Assembly: GCA_029962745.1 (NCBI GenBank)
Contig: CM057153.1
Location: forward strand, 14,766,435 to 14,830,434
Direction of reading: 5' to 3'
Origin: Echinometra lucunter
Lineage: Eukaryota > Echinodermata > Echinoidea > Camarodonta > Echinometridae
DNA: 64,000 nt
Both the position numbers and the translations under genes were made by a program. Below the pieces are notes generated by a model. It was not told the DNA's origin and ran no database searches. It worked only from the letters and a program-made list of their open reading frames with translations. Below are positions 33,501 through 43,250 of this stretch, piece after piece. Position 1 is the first letter of the stretch. The number at the start of each line of letters is the position of its first letter.

Positions 33501-36500
33501 ACTTTGAGGATTGACACACTTGAAATAATTCCTCACGTGCATTAGGCCAAAAGAGTAAAGAAGGGGGGGGGGGTGGATTAGCTCATCTTGAAATCAGGAA
33601 GGATGCCTGCTCTAATGCTCATTTCGGGGAAGCCATGGTGCAACTACGGGCAATAGATATTCAGACATAGTAGACCACCTTTCCAAATTGGTAACAATTC
33701 GAATTTTACACCAAGGTTAAAATAGAGATAAAATAAAAAGATGTCAGTTGTGATCTGTCCGTACTATTTACCAAGATGAATTGTAAGGTATATGAGGGAG
33801 TGCAGGAAAATACTCTGATGCATGCTTTTTCAATTTCTCTCTCCACCCAGTTCTTCCTTGTTGCTGGAATATTTGGCATAGCTGCTGGCCCAAATGACAC
33901 GTGCACTGTAAGTAATTCATTGTGTTTTCAAGGGTAAAGTGCCTGGTAGCACTCTGTACAGTGTTACATAGTTAAAGTTAGCTGTTAGGGTTATTCAAAG
34001 TGTGCATGCAGAAATGGTATTTCATTGTTTGGTGACCTTTATTTGTTTCAAAATCAAGTGTTCTAAGAACTCCGACTTTGAGAAAATCTAGGAATTCTGA
34101 CCACTCAAATATCATTAGTCTCCTATTTAATGATACGAGCTTTGAATAGTCATATGTGTAGCCCAGTATATATTTTCTCCTGTTAATATCCTTGCTGCCA
34201 ATGATTTTTGAAGCTGTTTAAGACTTAATTCTGTTGAATACTCAAGTTACAGTCCCCTATAAATGCACGCATATGTTGTACTTGTATATCGATATCACTG
34301 TTGAAACTGTCTAGGGTTAAAACTGATTAAAGTACCATCATTTGCAAATGACCACCCTTCCAAAATGCAGTAACTCAAAGAAAAAAGAAAGTTAACCCAT
34401 TCGTGACAGGAATTATTTAAAGCCTAATTTGATCAGCTTTTATTCTTCAAATTGGCAACACCAACATTTTTATTTTATTGCTACATTTTTCTTATAAAAC
34501 GTCATGTATCTGAAATGAATATGAATTGACAGAAATTATGATGAGAAGTCAACAAGTTGCCAATTTGCAGGGGAAAACAGTGGTTTTAAACTTTCTATCA
34601 CATTGCCAATTTAAGGATTTTAATGCTTATTTTCCTGTAAAACATTTTCAGCATCAAACAACAAATATTGATGCAACCAAAATGGGCACAGTTTGTGTAG
34701 AATTTTTTGCTCTTTCTGCTCATGTATTTGGTATGATTTTTAGGGCTTTACATCAAAAGATATTAGGCCAAACCAGAAAATGTGGACCTATGTCACGAAT
34801 GGGTTAAGCATATTTATTTTTCAGACATTAACATGCAGTCATATGGGTTTATACCATTACTCTTGTGCTACTGACCACTGTAGTAAACATGTTATATAAT
34901 CATTCAGTGAGACAAAAGAATGTATTCCAAATTATCGAAATTACCCACAAATTCTTAGGTGGTCTAAAACTTTTGCAAATGATGGTGATATGATGTATTT
35001 CTTTGTTTTGTTGTCTCAAAAAATGGAAATTTTACACACCTGACATGCTGCTTCATTTTCTGAAAAATAGGTGGTGTCTTTTATGGTGATGTCGGTGATG
35101 TCAGCCATTGTAGCTTTTGTGATGCTGATAGCCATGCTAGTGGCTGCCAGCACAGAGTACGCGTTCTGCAGACATACCTGTAATGCTGCCTACTGCACCA
35201 CCATCTGCAATGGTCAGGTGAGTGATCAACGTTCAGTTGGAAAACACTTCAGAGGTGGTGGAAAATCATGAACATGACATAATTCCTTGGCATAGTCGTA
35301 GTCGGTCCCCCCCCCTTCCCCCCCCCCCCCCATAACAGGCTAAGAAAACTGATCCCCCCTTAGCAAATCTTGGACCTACAATTTTTGGTGTGTTCGTAGA
35401 GATCAGATTAACACTGTTAAAGCAGAAATATTTGCGATGCATTAATTTTCGCAGATTTTGCGCTATTGTTGGAAAAGGCGAATTCTAGAACTCGCGAAAA
35501 TATTAGCGCAATTTATTCTGCTTCTTTTGAATGGACTGACTTGCACACTTCAGCTGGTTAACACGTTTTTGCATACAGTTCATTTTAGAGTGTATGTGTA
35601 TGTATGTGTAAATTTCCTACCGTTTGCATTTGAATGGACCGCGTATGTGTGAAATGATCAATGGAGCTGCACTGGTGACGATACGGTACCATATTGCCAT
35701 GAAACATTGCTAGAAGATCTAGAAAACAGTTGCTAGTAATTTATATTCAAATGTAACTATTTCAGAGCTATAGCTAGGGCAGAAAAAATATTGTCATGCA
35801 TTGAAATATCAAATCAAATCTTCACTATTGCGAGTGTGTAACTGAGCAGTGCGAATTTAAGAACCTGTGAATATGTTCTTTGGTCGCAAAGCGTGAAAAA
35901 TTAGTCACGCGAAAATAACAGCATTTACAGAATACATCATTTGTCAGAAGATCACAGTGCATACACATGTCTGTTGATTACAGTTGTTTTTGTTTAGTAA
36001 GCCTAGTATATTTTACATTACCTTTATCATAATTTTTTTCAGTTTGTGTTGCCATGGCAGTGAGAGAGTGTGAATCATGCATATTAATTCACTATATCAG
36101 ATAACTATATGACTAATTCATTCTTTTACGCAGGCTGGTAGGATCTCTGTGGATGTTCTGGTTGCCATTGTTGGATTGATGGAATTTGTCATATCGATCA
36201 TTTCCATCTCTGTGTCATGTCGTCGTACCCAGGCCTCTGTCTCCACACAAACAGTGGTAAGTCGGATAAATAATGAATGATGATAATTGTATACTATATT
36301 CAGAATGCTTTGGGTATAGCTTTCACCTATTTATTCTTTTGTAGGGCCGGATCTAAAATTTTCAATTTAAGGAGTGACCGGTCGGCTTTTTCATGAGTCT
36401 GTTTTACCAAAAAAAAGGGTCCTTGGTATTTTCATGTGTATTTTACCCTAAGATTTTGCTTTTTCTGCTTTTCAGGGGGGGGGGGGCAGGGCATGCCCGA

Positions 36501-39500
36501 TTTGTCCCCCCCCCCCCCATTCCAAAAGGGAGGGCTGCAGCCGAGTCGGCCACACCCTGGATCTGCCATCTTAATAGGTTAATGTAAAAGAAATGTTCAT
36601 TTTCAGTTTTGTATGTGTTCATTCATAATGTAGTTTCCAGGGCTAATTTATAGTTGCAGTGTTCACTAGCATATTCCCACTTTGTTCAAGGTGACTGTGT
36701 ATATTAAACACTATCCTCTATTAAAAGGCAAGCCATAAACAGGATTTGGAATCAAGCTTATTTCTTCCATTCAAAAGTAGCCATAAGTATTATGGACTTG
36801 TGTCTTTCTCTAATCACTCAACAACTCTTCTTGGTATTTTCACTGTTTTGAATAATTAAGCAAGTCTCTTATGATTTTCAATGCCTTGCCAGTAGCTAGA
36901 TGGTCTTCAGTAGAACAACCACCACATTGTATACAATCTACTATGATAATACCTTTTCTCCAATTCATTAGGTACAGCACTTTTTCCCATCATACGGTGG
37001 TCGAGTGACCATCTACACCTCTGGTCAGAATACCAGTCTGATGGCCAACGATCAACCACAGCAGAGCCACACCCACATGCCATGTAAGTTGTAGGCCTCT
37101 GCCCCTTAATGATGGGATGGTTTATAGCATAAGCTTGCTGCAGCAAATACACTGATCAGTTTTTCATGAAAAAAAAAAAAAATGAATGAAATGATTATGC
37201 TATGTACAATGTATTTTTCTGCAGCAGAGATGATTTCTAGATGTCCTTGAGTTACAAATACAATAATTGATGAACAACATATTGATAATGATGAACTACA
37301 TATTGAGTAGGTTTTAGCTTAACTGTGATTTTTGTATTGATATATTGTTAGTATTTGCTTTCAAAGAAAGTTTTGTTTGATTCAGAGAAAAATTTGTTAC
37401 ACTTCAAGAAAGATATTATTGAATCAAAAAGGGAGCAGATAATTTGTATATTTTTTTGTAGCTACTCTTACTGTTCTCTCTCTTTCTCTCTCTTTCTCTC
37501 TCTTTCTCTCTCTCTCTCTCTCACTCTTATCCTCTCTGTTTCCCCCTCCATTTTCTCTTTCTGTTCTCCTTACTCTTCTCATCTCTCTCTCTTCCTCGCA
37601 TTCCTCACTTCTCTATTTCTTGTCTCTCTATCACTCCTCACTCTCTCCCCGTATCCTCACTCTTTCACTCTCTTTCATCTTCTCTCATCCTCTCTATTCC
37701 CCCTCCGTTTCTCTTTTTTTTCCCTTTTCTCTTCTCACCTCTATCTCTTGTCTCTTTATCACTCTTCACTCTCTTTCACACACACACACTCTCACTCTCT
37801 CTCTCTCTTTGTCACCGCTTCTCTCTTGGTACACAGTACATGTGTATGACCATCCATCAGTGTACCCAGTGACCCTACCCGGCAGCATCCTAACATATTC
37901 CGAGGAGCAGAGTCTGCCCTTCCAGGCCCCTGCTCCACCCCCTGCCCCGCCCCCTGACCAGCCCCCCTTGCCTACCAGCCTGGACACCACCCCTTCAACA
38001 CCACCTGTTGTAGGGCTGCATCAACAGTCCCCATCATATCCCACAGGTATGAGGATCACATTTCGGTTTGAAATCAGTTGTAAGACACATACGGATGTGA
38101 CAAATAATGCTATGCATTATTTTGGTACACTGACTGAGTTCTAAAATTTGAACTTGTACCAAATACAGACCTTAACACTGAATCCACCCTCACACCACAT
38201 TGCAACCCTATACTCGACCCTATTTCTTTGATGAAATAAGCCAGAAGAATTATTGTCAGAGCATATGTTGGAGAAACTTAGTATGCATGTACATGTATGT
38301 TGTAAGAACCCTGCATTGTACGTGATCTATATGTTTTTGGATATACACACCTCACAAAAAGTAACTAACCACTTTGTCTTTTGATCATACATGTAGCTCA
38401 AATACGGTGTGATGAATCGGACAACTTTTAACTGAATTTGAAAGAAAATTCAATTCCAAACATTTTGACACTTCATTTGTTGAAATTGAGTAAAGAATGT
38501 TAGCTCAATGATGATTCACATGCAAATACTCCTAAAATAAAATTTGCAGCAATCCTTATTGGTATGGCAGTCTCTATTCACAGAATGGATTTCTGGTTGT
38601 CAGCTTCATCTCTGTTTTCAGCTTAAGATTCAACTAAATTCTGCCACGGATTCAACAGTTTCTATACAATCTCTCATATACATGTACAATCATACATATT
38701 TGTATATGTGTTATGTTTTATTCCAATATCCAAGTAGGATATAAGTTTTATTAAAGTGTGTTTATTAAAGGTGTGTTTATACCCTATTGTTTCGGACAAT
38801 AGGGTATAAACAAAAATACCGAGGTGGTCTATATTAGAGACAGTCATTGTGCCGATCAAAGTCATTCCAAATGCATGAGGCAATGGATGTCCAGCAAGGA
38901 AAAGTGTCGGCGCTCAAAAGGATGCCTAGGTTGTCTGTCCGGCAAGACGCCATCTCTCATTTTCAGCCAACTTAGGCATCCTTTTGAGAGCTGACAATTT
39001 TCCTTGTCGAACATCCATGTTTTGACTGTCATTAATTTTGTAGACCACCTTTGTGTATTTGTTTGTACCATATTGTCCGAAAACAAACAGAAAGAGGTAC
39101 AATGGCAGACAATTAGTTTGAGTCTATTTATAATGAAGTACGTTATATTGTTTACAAATAAGAGAATTTAAATTGTAGCTATTTATTATGCCCTCTGAAT
39201 TTTGCAACACAGTATGAAATATGTTGTTACTATTTCTGTGTACAAATTGGCAATTTCTTCTGTTACATTTTGCAATTTTCATTAACATTGGTTCATGTCA
39301 AATACATTTATATTTTTAAAATCATGTAGATATGAGAAATGAAAATACATGTAATTGATGCCGAATGTAGGAGAGAAAACTTATTAATTCTGGCCTTCAG
39401 AAAACTCTGTACTGCTTTGGATTGACATTTTTTGGCAACAGTTACATTAATGACTTTCCACCCTAAGGTGAAGTAGATTCATACAACATGGGAAAATACC

Positions 39501-40135
39501 CTTTAACAGCATATAGGTTCTAACAGAGTAACTTGTTTAAGGCTGCTGGTAATTACACGATACTTTGTGTAGTGCAGTTGTATTTTGGCTGTATAAAAGG
39601 ACATAATTACTGCCATTATTATTGTCATCCTATTACTAGATTTGTCGATAATTAGGAAGGATTTGACTTTTTGAGTCCCATTTTCATTTAATGTTATAAA
39701 CTTGGACTTCAGATACCTTGTATGGAAGCAAAATCCACATTTCTCTCAAATTGCATGGTATTCTTTTTTTTTGTTAAAGTTAGGTATCTGTTTGGAATTC
39801 TTCCTTAATTCCAGCGTATTGTTACGTCTTTCAAAGAACAAACTACTTCATTCATAAAATGCATTTTTTTTTTTTTTTTTTCATTAATAGCTGGGGACAT
39901 TGTGTACCCTCTTGGGGAGATCCCCTTGCAGGAAGAGGTTGCACTGCCACCATACTCCCTTGTGCAGCAGGATGATACCACCACCGACAGATCTCCACCA
40001 CCTCCATTCACATCCTACATAACATCAGACACCGAGCTTACACCGGATGGCACCACGGTGTACCCCTATGGAACCTCCATGTATCCGACCTTGCCGCCAC
40101 CCTACCAAGCTAGCAGAGAGTTCCAGAATGTGTAA
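30289..40135 (+). CDS. CD20-like (MS4A-like) four-pass membrane protein, 7 exons
   Basis: Seven plus-strand exons join in phase into a 400-residue protein. It has a 65-residue N-terminal tail and four hydrophobic segments (about residues 66-88, 97-115, 123-149, 177-199). The short TM1-TM2 turn ends in SPLWSGLA, matching the YPLWGG motif of CD20/MS4A proteins. A Cys-rich loop between TM3 and TM4 (CRHTCNAAYCTTICNG) would be extracellular and disulphide-bonded. The roughly 200-residue cytoplasmic tail is rich in Pro, Gln and Tyr (APAPPPAPPPDQPP) and ends near a PPPY WW-binding motif (TLPPPYQAS). MS4A proteins act as membrane adaptors or channel-associated proteins; the long proline tail is unlike mammalian MS4A. 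TMEM176 or sarcospan-type families are alternatives. The start ATG 30289 follows a TTACTCCAG acceptor, implying an upstream non-coding exon. Confidence 0.75.
31025..31239. mobile_element. Palindromic MITE with GGGGGTGTTTCACAAAG ends
   Basis: GGGGGTGTTTCACAAAGAGT pairs with CTTTGTGAAACACCCCCC; the arms continue TTAAGTTTGACTAGAGTCG / CGACTTTAGTCAAACTTAA. It interrupts a sequence also present uninterrupted near 32650 (GGAACGTTCTGATCAGAC). Confidence 0.82.
31602..32954. repeat. Giant inverted repeat (about 670-bp arms, short loop) in intron 1
   Basis: The left arm begins CACGTCGTCGCCGCGGATTA and the right arm ends TAATCCGCGGCGACGACGTG. The arms match nearly base for base through GGAACTCGAGCCCCGACTG / CAGTCGGGGCTCGAGTTCC and the TTAA element inside, and the loop (about 32245-32315) itself pairs CCCCATAGTC with GACTATGGGG. 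Two identical 65-codon ORFs on opposite strands are a by-product. Intron 1 of the CD20-like gene. Confidence 0.92.
31994..32562. mobile_element. TTAA palindromic MITE, family C, core of the giant repeat
   Basis: TTAAAGGCAAAGTCCACCCC at the left and GGGGTGGACTTTGCCTTTAA at the right: perfect 20-base ends including the TTAA. The arms run to the centre. Confidence 0.85.
32962..33290. repeat. Extra half-copy of family C, same orientation as right arm
   Basis: CACATTCTTTAACCCCCATA onward to GGGGTGGACTTTCCCTATAA repeats the reverse complement of about 31990-32318, including the central loop. It abuts the end of the giant inverted repeat. Confidence 0.85.
33851..33907 (+). CDS. CD20-like gene exon 2 (57 bp)
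   Basis: FFLVAGIFGIAAGPNDTCT completes TM2. The acceptor is CTCTCCACCCAG and the donor GTAAGT, with phase 0 on both sides. Too short for an ORF call. Confidence 0.78.
34392..34807. mobile_element. TTAA MITE, family B, complete copy
   Basis: TTAACCCATTCGTGACAGG at the left and TGTCACGAATGGGTTAA at the right, with intact TTAA on both sides. In intron 2 of the CD20-like gene. Confidence 0.87.
35071..35217 (+). CDS. CD20-like gene exon 3
   Basis: TM3 (MVMSVMSAIVAFVMLIAMLV) followed by the cysteine loop CRHTCNAAYCTTICNGQ. The acceptor is TGAAAAATAG and the donor GTGAGT, phase 0. Confidence 0.82.
36134..36256 (+). CDS. CD20-like gene exon 4
   Basis: AGRISVDVLVAIVGLMEFVI then SIISISVSCRRTQ: TM4 and the start of the cytoplasmic tail (a CRR juxtamembrane motif, possible palmitoylation). 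The acceptor is TTTTACGCAG and the donor GTAAGT. Confidence 0.82.
36972..37083 (+). CDS. CD20-like gene exon 5
   Basis: VQHFFPSYGGRVTIYTSGQN onward to QQSHTHMP; soluble tail segment. The acceptor is CAATTCATTAG and the donor GTAAGT; it leaves one base. Confidence 0.78.
37474..37830. repeat. About 350-bp CT-rich (polypyrimidine) tract
   Basis: (CTCTTT)n and (CT)n almost without purines on the plus strand, ending next to the exon 6 acceptor. Two long ORFs over it are low-complexity artefacts. Confidence 0.92.
37837..38046 (+). CDS. CD20-like gene exon 6 (proline-rich)
   Basis: HVYDHPSVYPVTLPGSILTY, then FQAPAPPPAPPPDQPPLPTS. The acceptor follows an extremely long CT tract (37474-37830) and ends GGTACACAG; the donor is GTATGA. 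Phases fit exons 5 and 7. Confidence 0.78.
38793..39082. mobile_element. Imperfect hairpin element with TCGGACAATA ends
   Basis: TCGGACAATAGGGTATAAAC at the left pairs with ATATTGTCCGA at the right; inner arms pair GAGGTGGTCTA / TAGACCACCTT, GGATGTCCAGC / GAACATCC and TCAAAAGGATGCCTA / TAGGCATCCTTTTGA. An additional perfect 16-bp hairpin (GTTTATACCCTATTGT) precedes it at 38776. Confidence 0.75.
39891..40135 (+). CDS. CD20-like gene exon 7, C-terminus
   Basis: Starts after a T-run and CATTAATAG. AGDIVYPLGEIPLQEEVALP, then tyrosine- and proline-rich sequence with YPTLPPPYQASREFQNV and TAA. The PPPY motif could bind WW domains (for example Nedd4-type ligases). Confidence 0.82.
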
Positions 40136-40639
40136 GATGTAAATGATATACAGCAGTTTGATATTGGATGCAAACGCTACACATGGATTGCATAACTGTA
40201 TCATGCATCCATATCTGTAAGTTCCTCTGCGATACCATGTTGGGAGGGAGTTTTAGAGAGAGTATAACACTGCGCCATTCGTACTATATCTATTAACAGT
40301 ACATATATAAGTTGTGGGAAGATGGTACTCAATAGAAAGCTGAAGTATTCTAAATACACTCTACCTTAAAGACTTGAATGGGAATAAGAGCAGGTACCAG
40401 TCTCCTTTCATGTCGATTCTGGGACAATTACCCCCTGGACAAGAACAGCCATCCTCTGAGAACAGTAATCAATCCCTAGTATAACTATTCCCATTATGAT
40501 TACCCCCCAGGATAGTATACCCTAATAGAACAATTACCCCAGAATAGTTACCCAACGGATGATTACCACCGAGAACATTTACCCTGATGCTAATTGTGCG
40601 AGTGGGTAACTTTCCAGAGGAACTGCAGTAGGGGTAATT

Positions 40640-41240
40640 TTCCAGGGAGTAATCATCTTAAAGTTGGTTGTTTAAGAATATAATCATCAGGGGTTGATTA
40701 TTGTCACAGAGGTAATTGTCCATGGGGTAGATGTCACTGGGGTTATTGTCAAGGGGGTAGATGTCACATGGGTAATTGACCAAGGGGTAGATTTCATGGG
40801 AGTAATTGTTTAGGGGGTAGATATCATAGGGGTGATTGTTTAGGAGGTAGATGTCACATCACAGGGGTGATTGTCCATGGGGTAGATGTCACAGAGGTTA
40901 TTGTCCAGGGGGTAGATGTCACAGGGGTAATTGACCAAGGGGTAGATGTCATGGGAGTAATTGTTTAGGGGGTAGATATCATAGGGGTGATTGTTTAGGA
41001 GGTAGATGTCACGTCACAGGGGTGATTGTCCATGGGGTAGATGTCACAGAGGTTATTGTCCAGGGGGTAGATGTCACAGGGGTAATTGACCAAGGGGTAG
41101 ATGTCATAGGGGTAATTGTTTAGGCAGTAGATGGCATGTCACAGGGGCGATTGTCCACTGGGTAGATGTCACAGAGATTATTATCCAGGAGGTAGATATC
41201 ACTGGTAATTGTTCGGGGCTAGATGTCAGGATACATCTCA
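40640..41240. repeat. Higher-order minisatellite, 31-bp units in a 155-bp super-repeat
   Basis: Units of the form GGGGTAGATGTCACAGG..TAATTGTCCA repeat about every 31 bp. The five-unit block starting AGGAGGTAGATGTCAC recurs at an offset of 155 bp (40842 and 40997). The preceding 40430-40620 has related words in the opposite sense (ATTACCCC). Confidence 0.88.
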
Positions 41241-41988
41241 TACTGTGGTTATATTCTATAGCTGATACAGTTCTTACTGCAGAGAATGTCTTTACAAATG
41301 TGATTGTCCCTGGTTTCAGATACAGTAGATTCTGAGTTTTATGTCCAAAAGGAATCTTGCAAGAATTCTCTTGTCTGTAAGATAAGGACATACTGTAGTA
41401 TAGAGGTGTAGCTACGCGGGGTTGTGGGGGAAATTTTCCCACAATGTGACTGGGCAGAAGAAAAAAAGAGAGAGAGAAAAGAAAGAAGTGAAACAGTGAT
41501 AATAAAAATGGAAGAGAGGAAAGAAACATGAGATTATTCCCTCCCATTTAAATTAGTTGGCCTTGTTGATAAACATTCCATCTTGATGCCCCTTTCCATC
41601 GCCACCCCCCCCCCCCCCATTCCCCCGCCTGGTGCTTGTCTATATTACATCAAAAATGTAGGTAATATTAGGGCTTGAAATTGAAGGAAAGGCAGAAATT
41701 TCTGCAAATTTGCATTGGCTTCTAATTGGTCGCAATTATTTCATCGCTTCATTTAAGCACGATTTAATTTTAGTATAAGTTATCTCAATCTGGGAATTCA
41801 GCTGGTTAAAAGAAAGTGCCAATGTACTATATTGCCACTTCCATATCCATGTTGTAAATTAGTTTCAATCTCTATCGGCTGTTCATTTAATTTCCTTTTA
41901 ATCTTTATTGTCCTTGCCTGCTGAAACTCCATTGAGGATAATTCTACAAGTTTCAATTTTCACATTTAATAAAAAAGAAAAAGCTGCA

Positions 41989-42126
41989 GAAAAAGTACAT
42001 GTGTACCATGGTATTTTGACAAAATTACCATCAAACCATGAAAGTACCATGTAAGTACCATCAAATTACCGTGATATGGTAATTTCATCAAATTACCATG
42101 GTACCCATGATACTTTCTTACAAGGG
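41989..42126. mobile_element. Palindromic repeat rich in ACCATGGTA (copy 2)
   Basis: Shares GTACCATGGTATTTTGAC with 16738-16913. The two halves pair through repeated GTACCAT / ATGGTA words. Confidence 0.6.
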
Positions 42127-42861
42127 TCGAGCCTTTTGCTATGAATCATTTCTACATTTATGCATTCCAAATGATAGGCAGTTCAGCTTATACCTAAAAT
42201 AATCTTGATAATATAATTTTGGAACTGGAATTACCCCTTTACCACTTCACATATCATTCCAAGACTGTTAATGCTAGAAATACCAAAGGATTTTCTTCTG
42301 GAAAAGTATTATATAAAGATGACATGGTATATTATATTTTTCAAGTGTTAAGGCTGAATTTGATAATGTCCATTTAATTAAAGTACTTCATGTGGATTGG
42401 TTGGTTGTGTGTCTCTTGAAATAGCAGGAAAAGCATTCCAGAGTGGAGGAGTAAGTTTAATATACAATGTATGTTTCTGGTGCTGTATCAAGAAATCTAT
42501 TCTGGGGATAAGTCATATTTGATCATGCTTGCTTGAAATGTTGAAGTCAGCTTTGCAAAATGCTACATTTGAATCATTGCAAATTTCTGTGTGATTATCA
42601 GATTGCTCAGCTACAACACCTTCATGATAATAAAGAGTATTACCTATAAAACAGGCAAGTATTACATGGTGCCCTCTATTCTAGTGCTTCATCTGGTCTA
42701 TTATATTTTATTGTCAGTGGAATAAGCATAGGGAATTGCTGGAGCGGTGCAAACCTGTTGACATGTAAGATTTTGTTTGGGGAGATAAGTTGGACCATTG
42801 ATATGCAGCGGATATAGCCTGTGCCCTGTCACTTTACTTATATTGAAGTTAGCCACTGTCG

Positions 42862-43250
42862 CAGGGTAAAAAAATGCTTTTTTTCCCCACAAGAGCTATT
42901 TTCTAAAAAAAAAAAAAAGTCCCATGGACAACCTTTGCAGGAGTTATTTCTGGGCCCAGGGGAGAGCTATGTTGAATTTTAATTGGCGATATCCCCAGTT
43001 TAATTTCTTCTTAAGAGTATACGTAATTGAGTATCAGTATGATGCATTAATGTGTGCATTGTTTCAAGAAATGTTAATTCTGCCGCTCCTAGATTATAAT
43101 TCACAAATTTATTGCTTATTGTCAGAGCTGAGGCGAGGCGACTCTGAAGAAAATGGTCTCCCCAAAGAATTGGGTTTTATGGATTTTAGGGAGCTATTTG
43201 AACTCCATCAAGGGTGAAATCGCCCATTCCCCCAGGTATTTTTTACCCTG
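42862..43250. mobile_element. hAT-type MITE with 8-bp target duplication
   Basis: Ends CAGGGTAAAAAA and TTTTTTACCCTG (perfect 12-bp inverted repeat). Flanks CACTGTCG (42854-42861) and CACTGTTG (43251-43258) are an 8-bp target duplication with one mismatch, as expected for hAT. The 97-codon ORF inside is not recognisable. Confidence 0.85.

Noticed and set aside
29941..34807. Pair of similar ORFs (85 and 93 codons) at 29941 and 34526
   Set aside because: Both lie inside copies of the same TTAA MITE; the shared reading reflects copy similarity, not a gene.
37355..38144. Two ORFs of 164 and 174 codons in the CT tract
   Set aside because: Ser/Leu/Phe-rich low-complexity translation of (CTTT)n; only the last part, in exon 6, is real coding sequence.
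41104..41547. 147-codon minus-strand ORF
   Set aside because: Begins in AG-rich simple sequence and runs through the minisatellite; no domain pattern.
42924..43217. 97-codon plus-strand ORF
   Set aside because: Fully inside a hAT-type MITE bounded by target duplications; no recognisable transposase motif.
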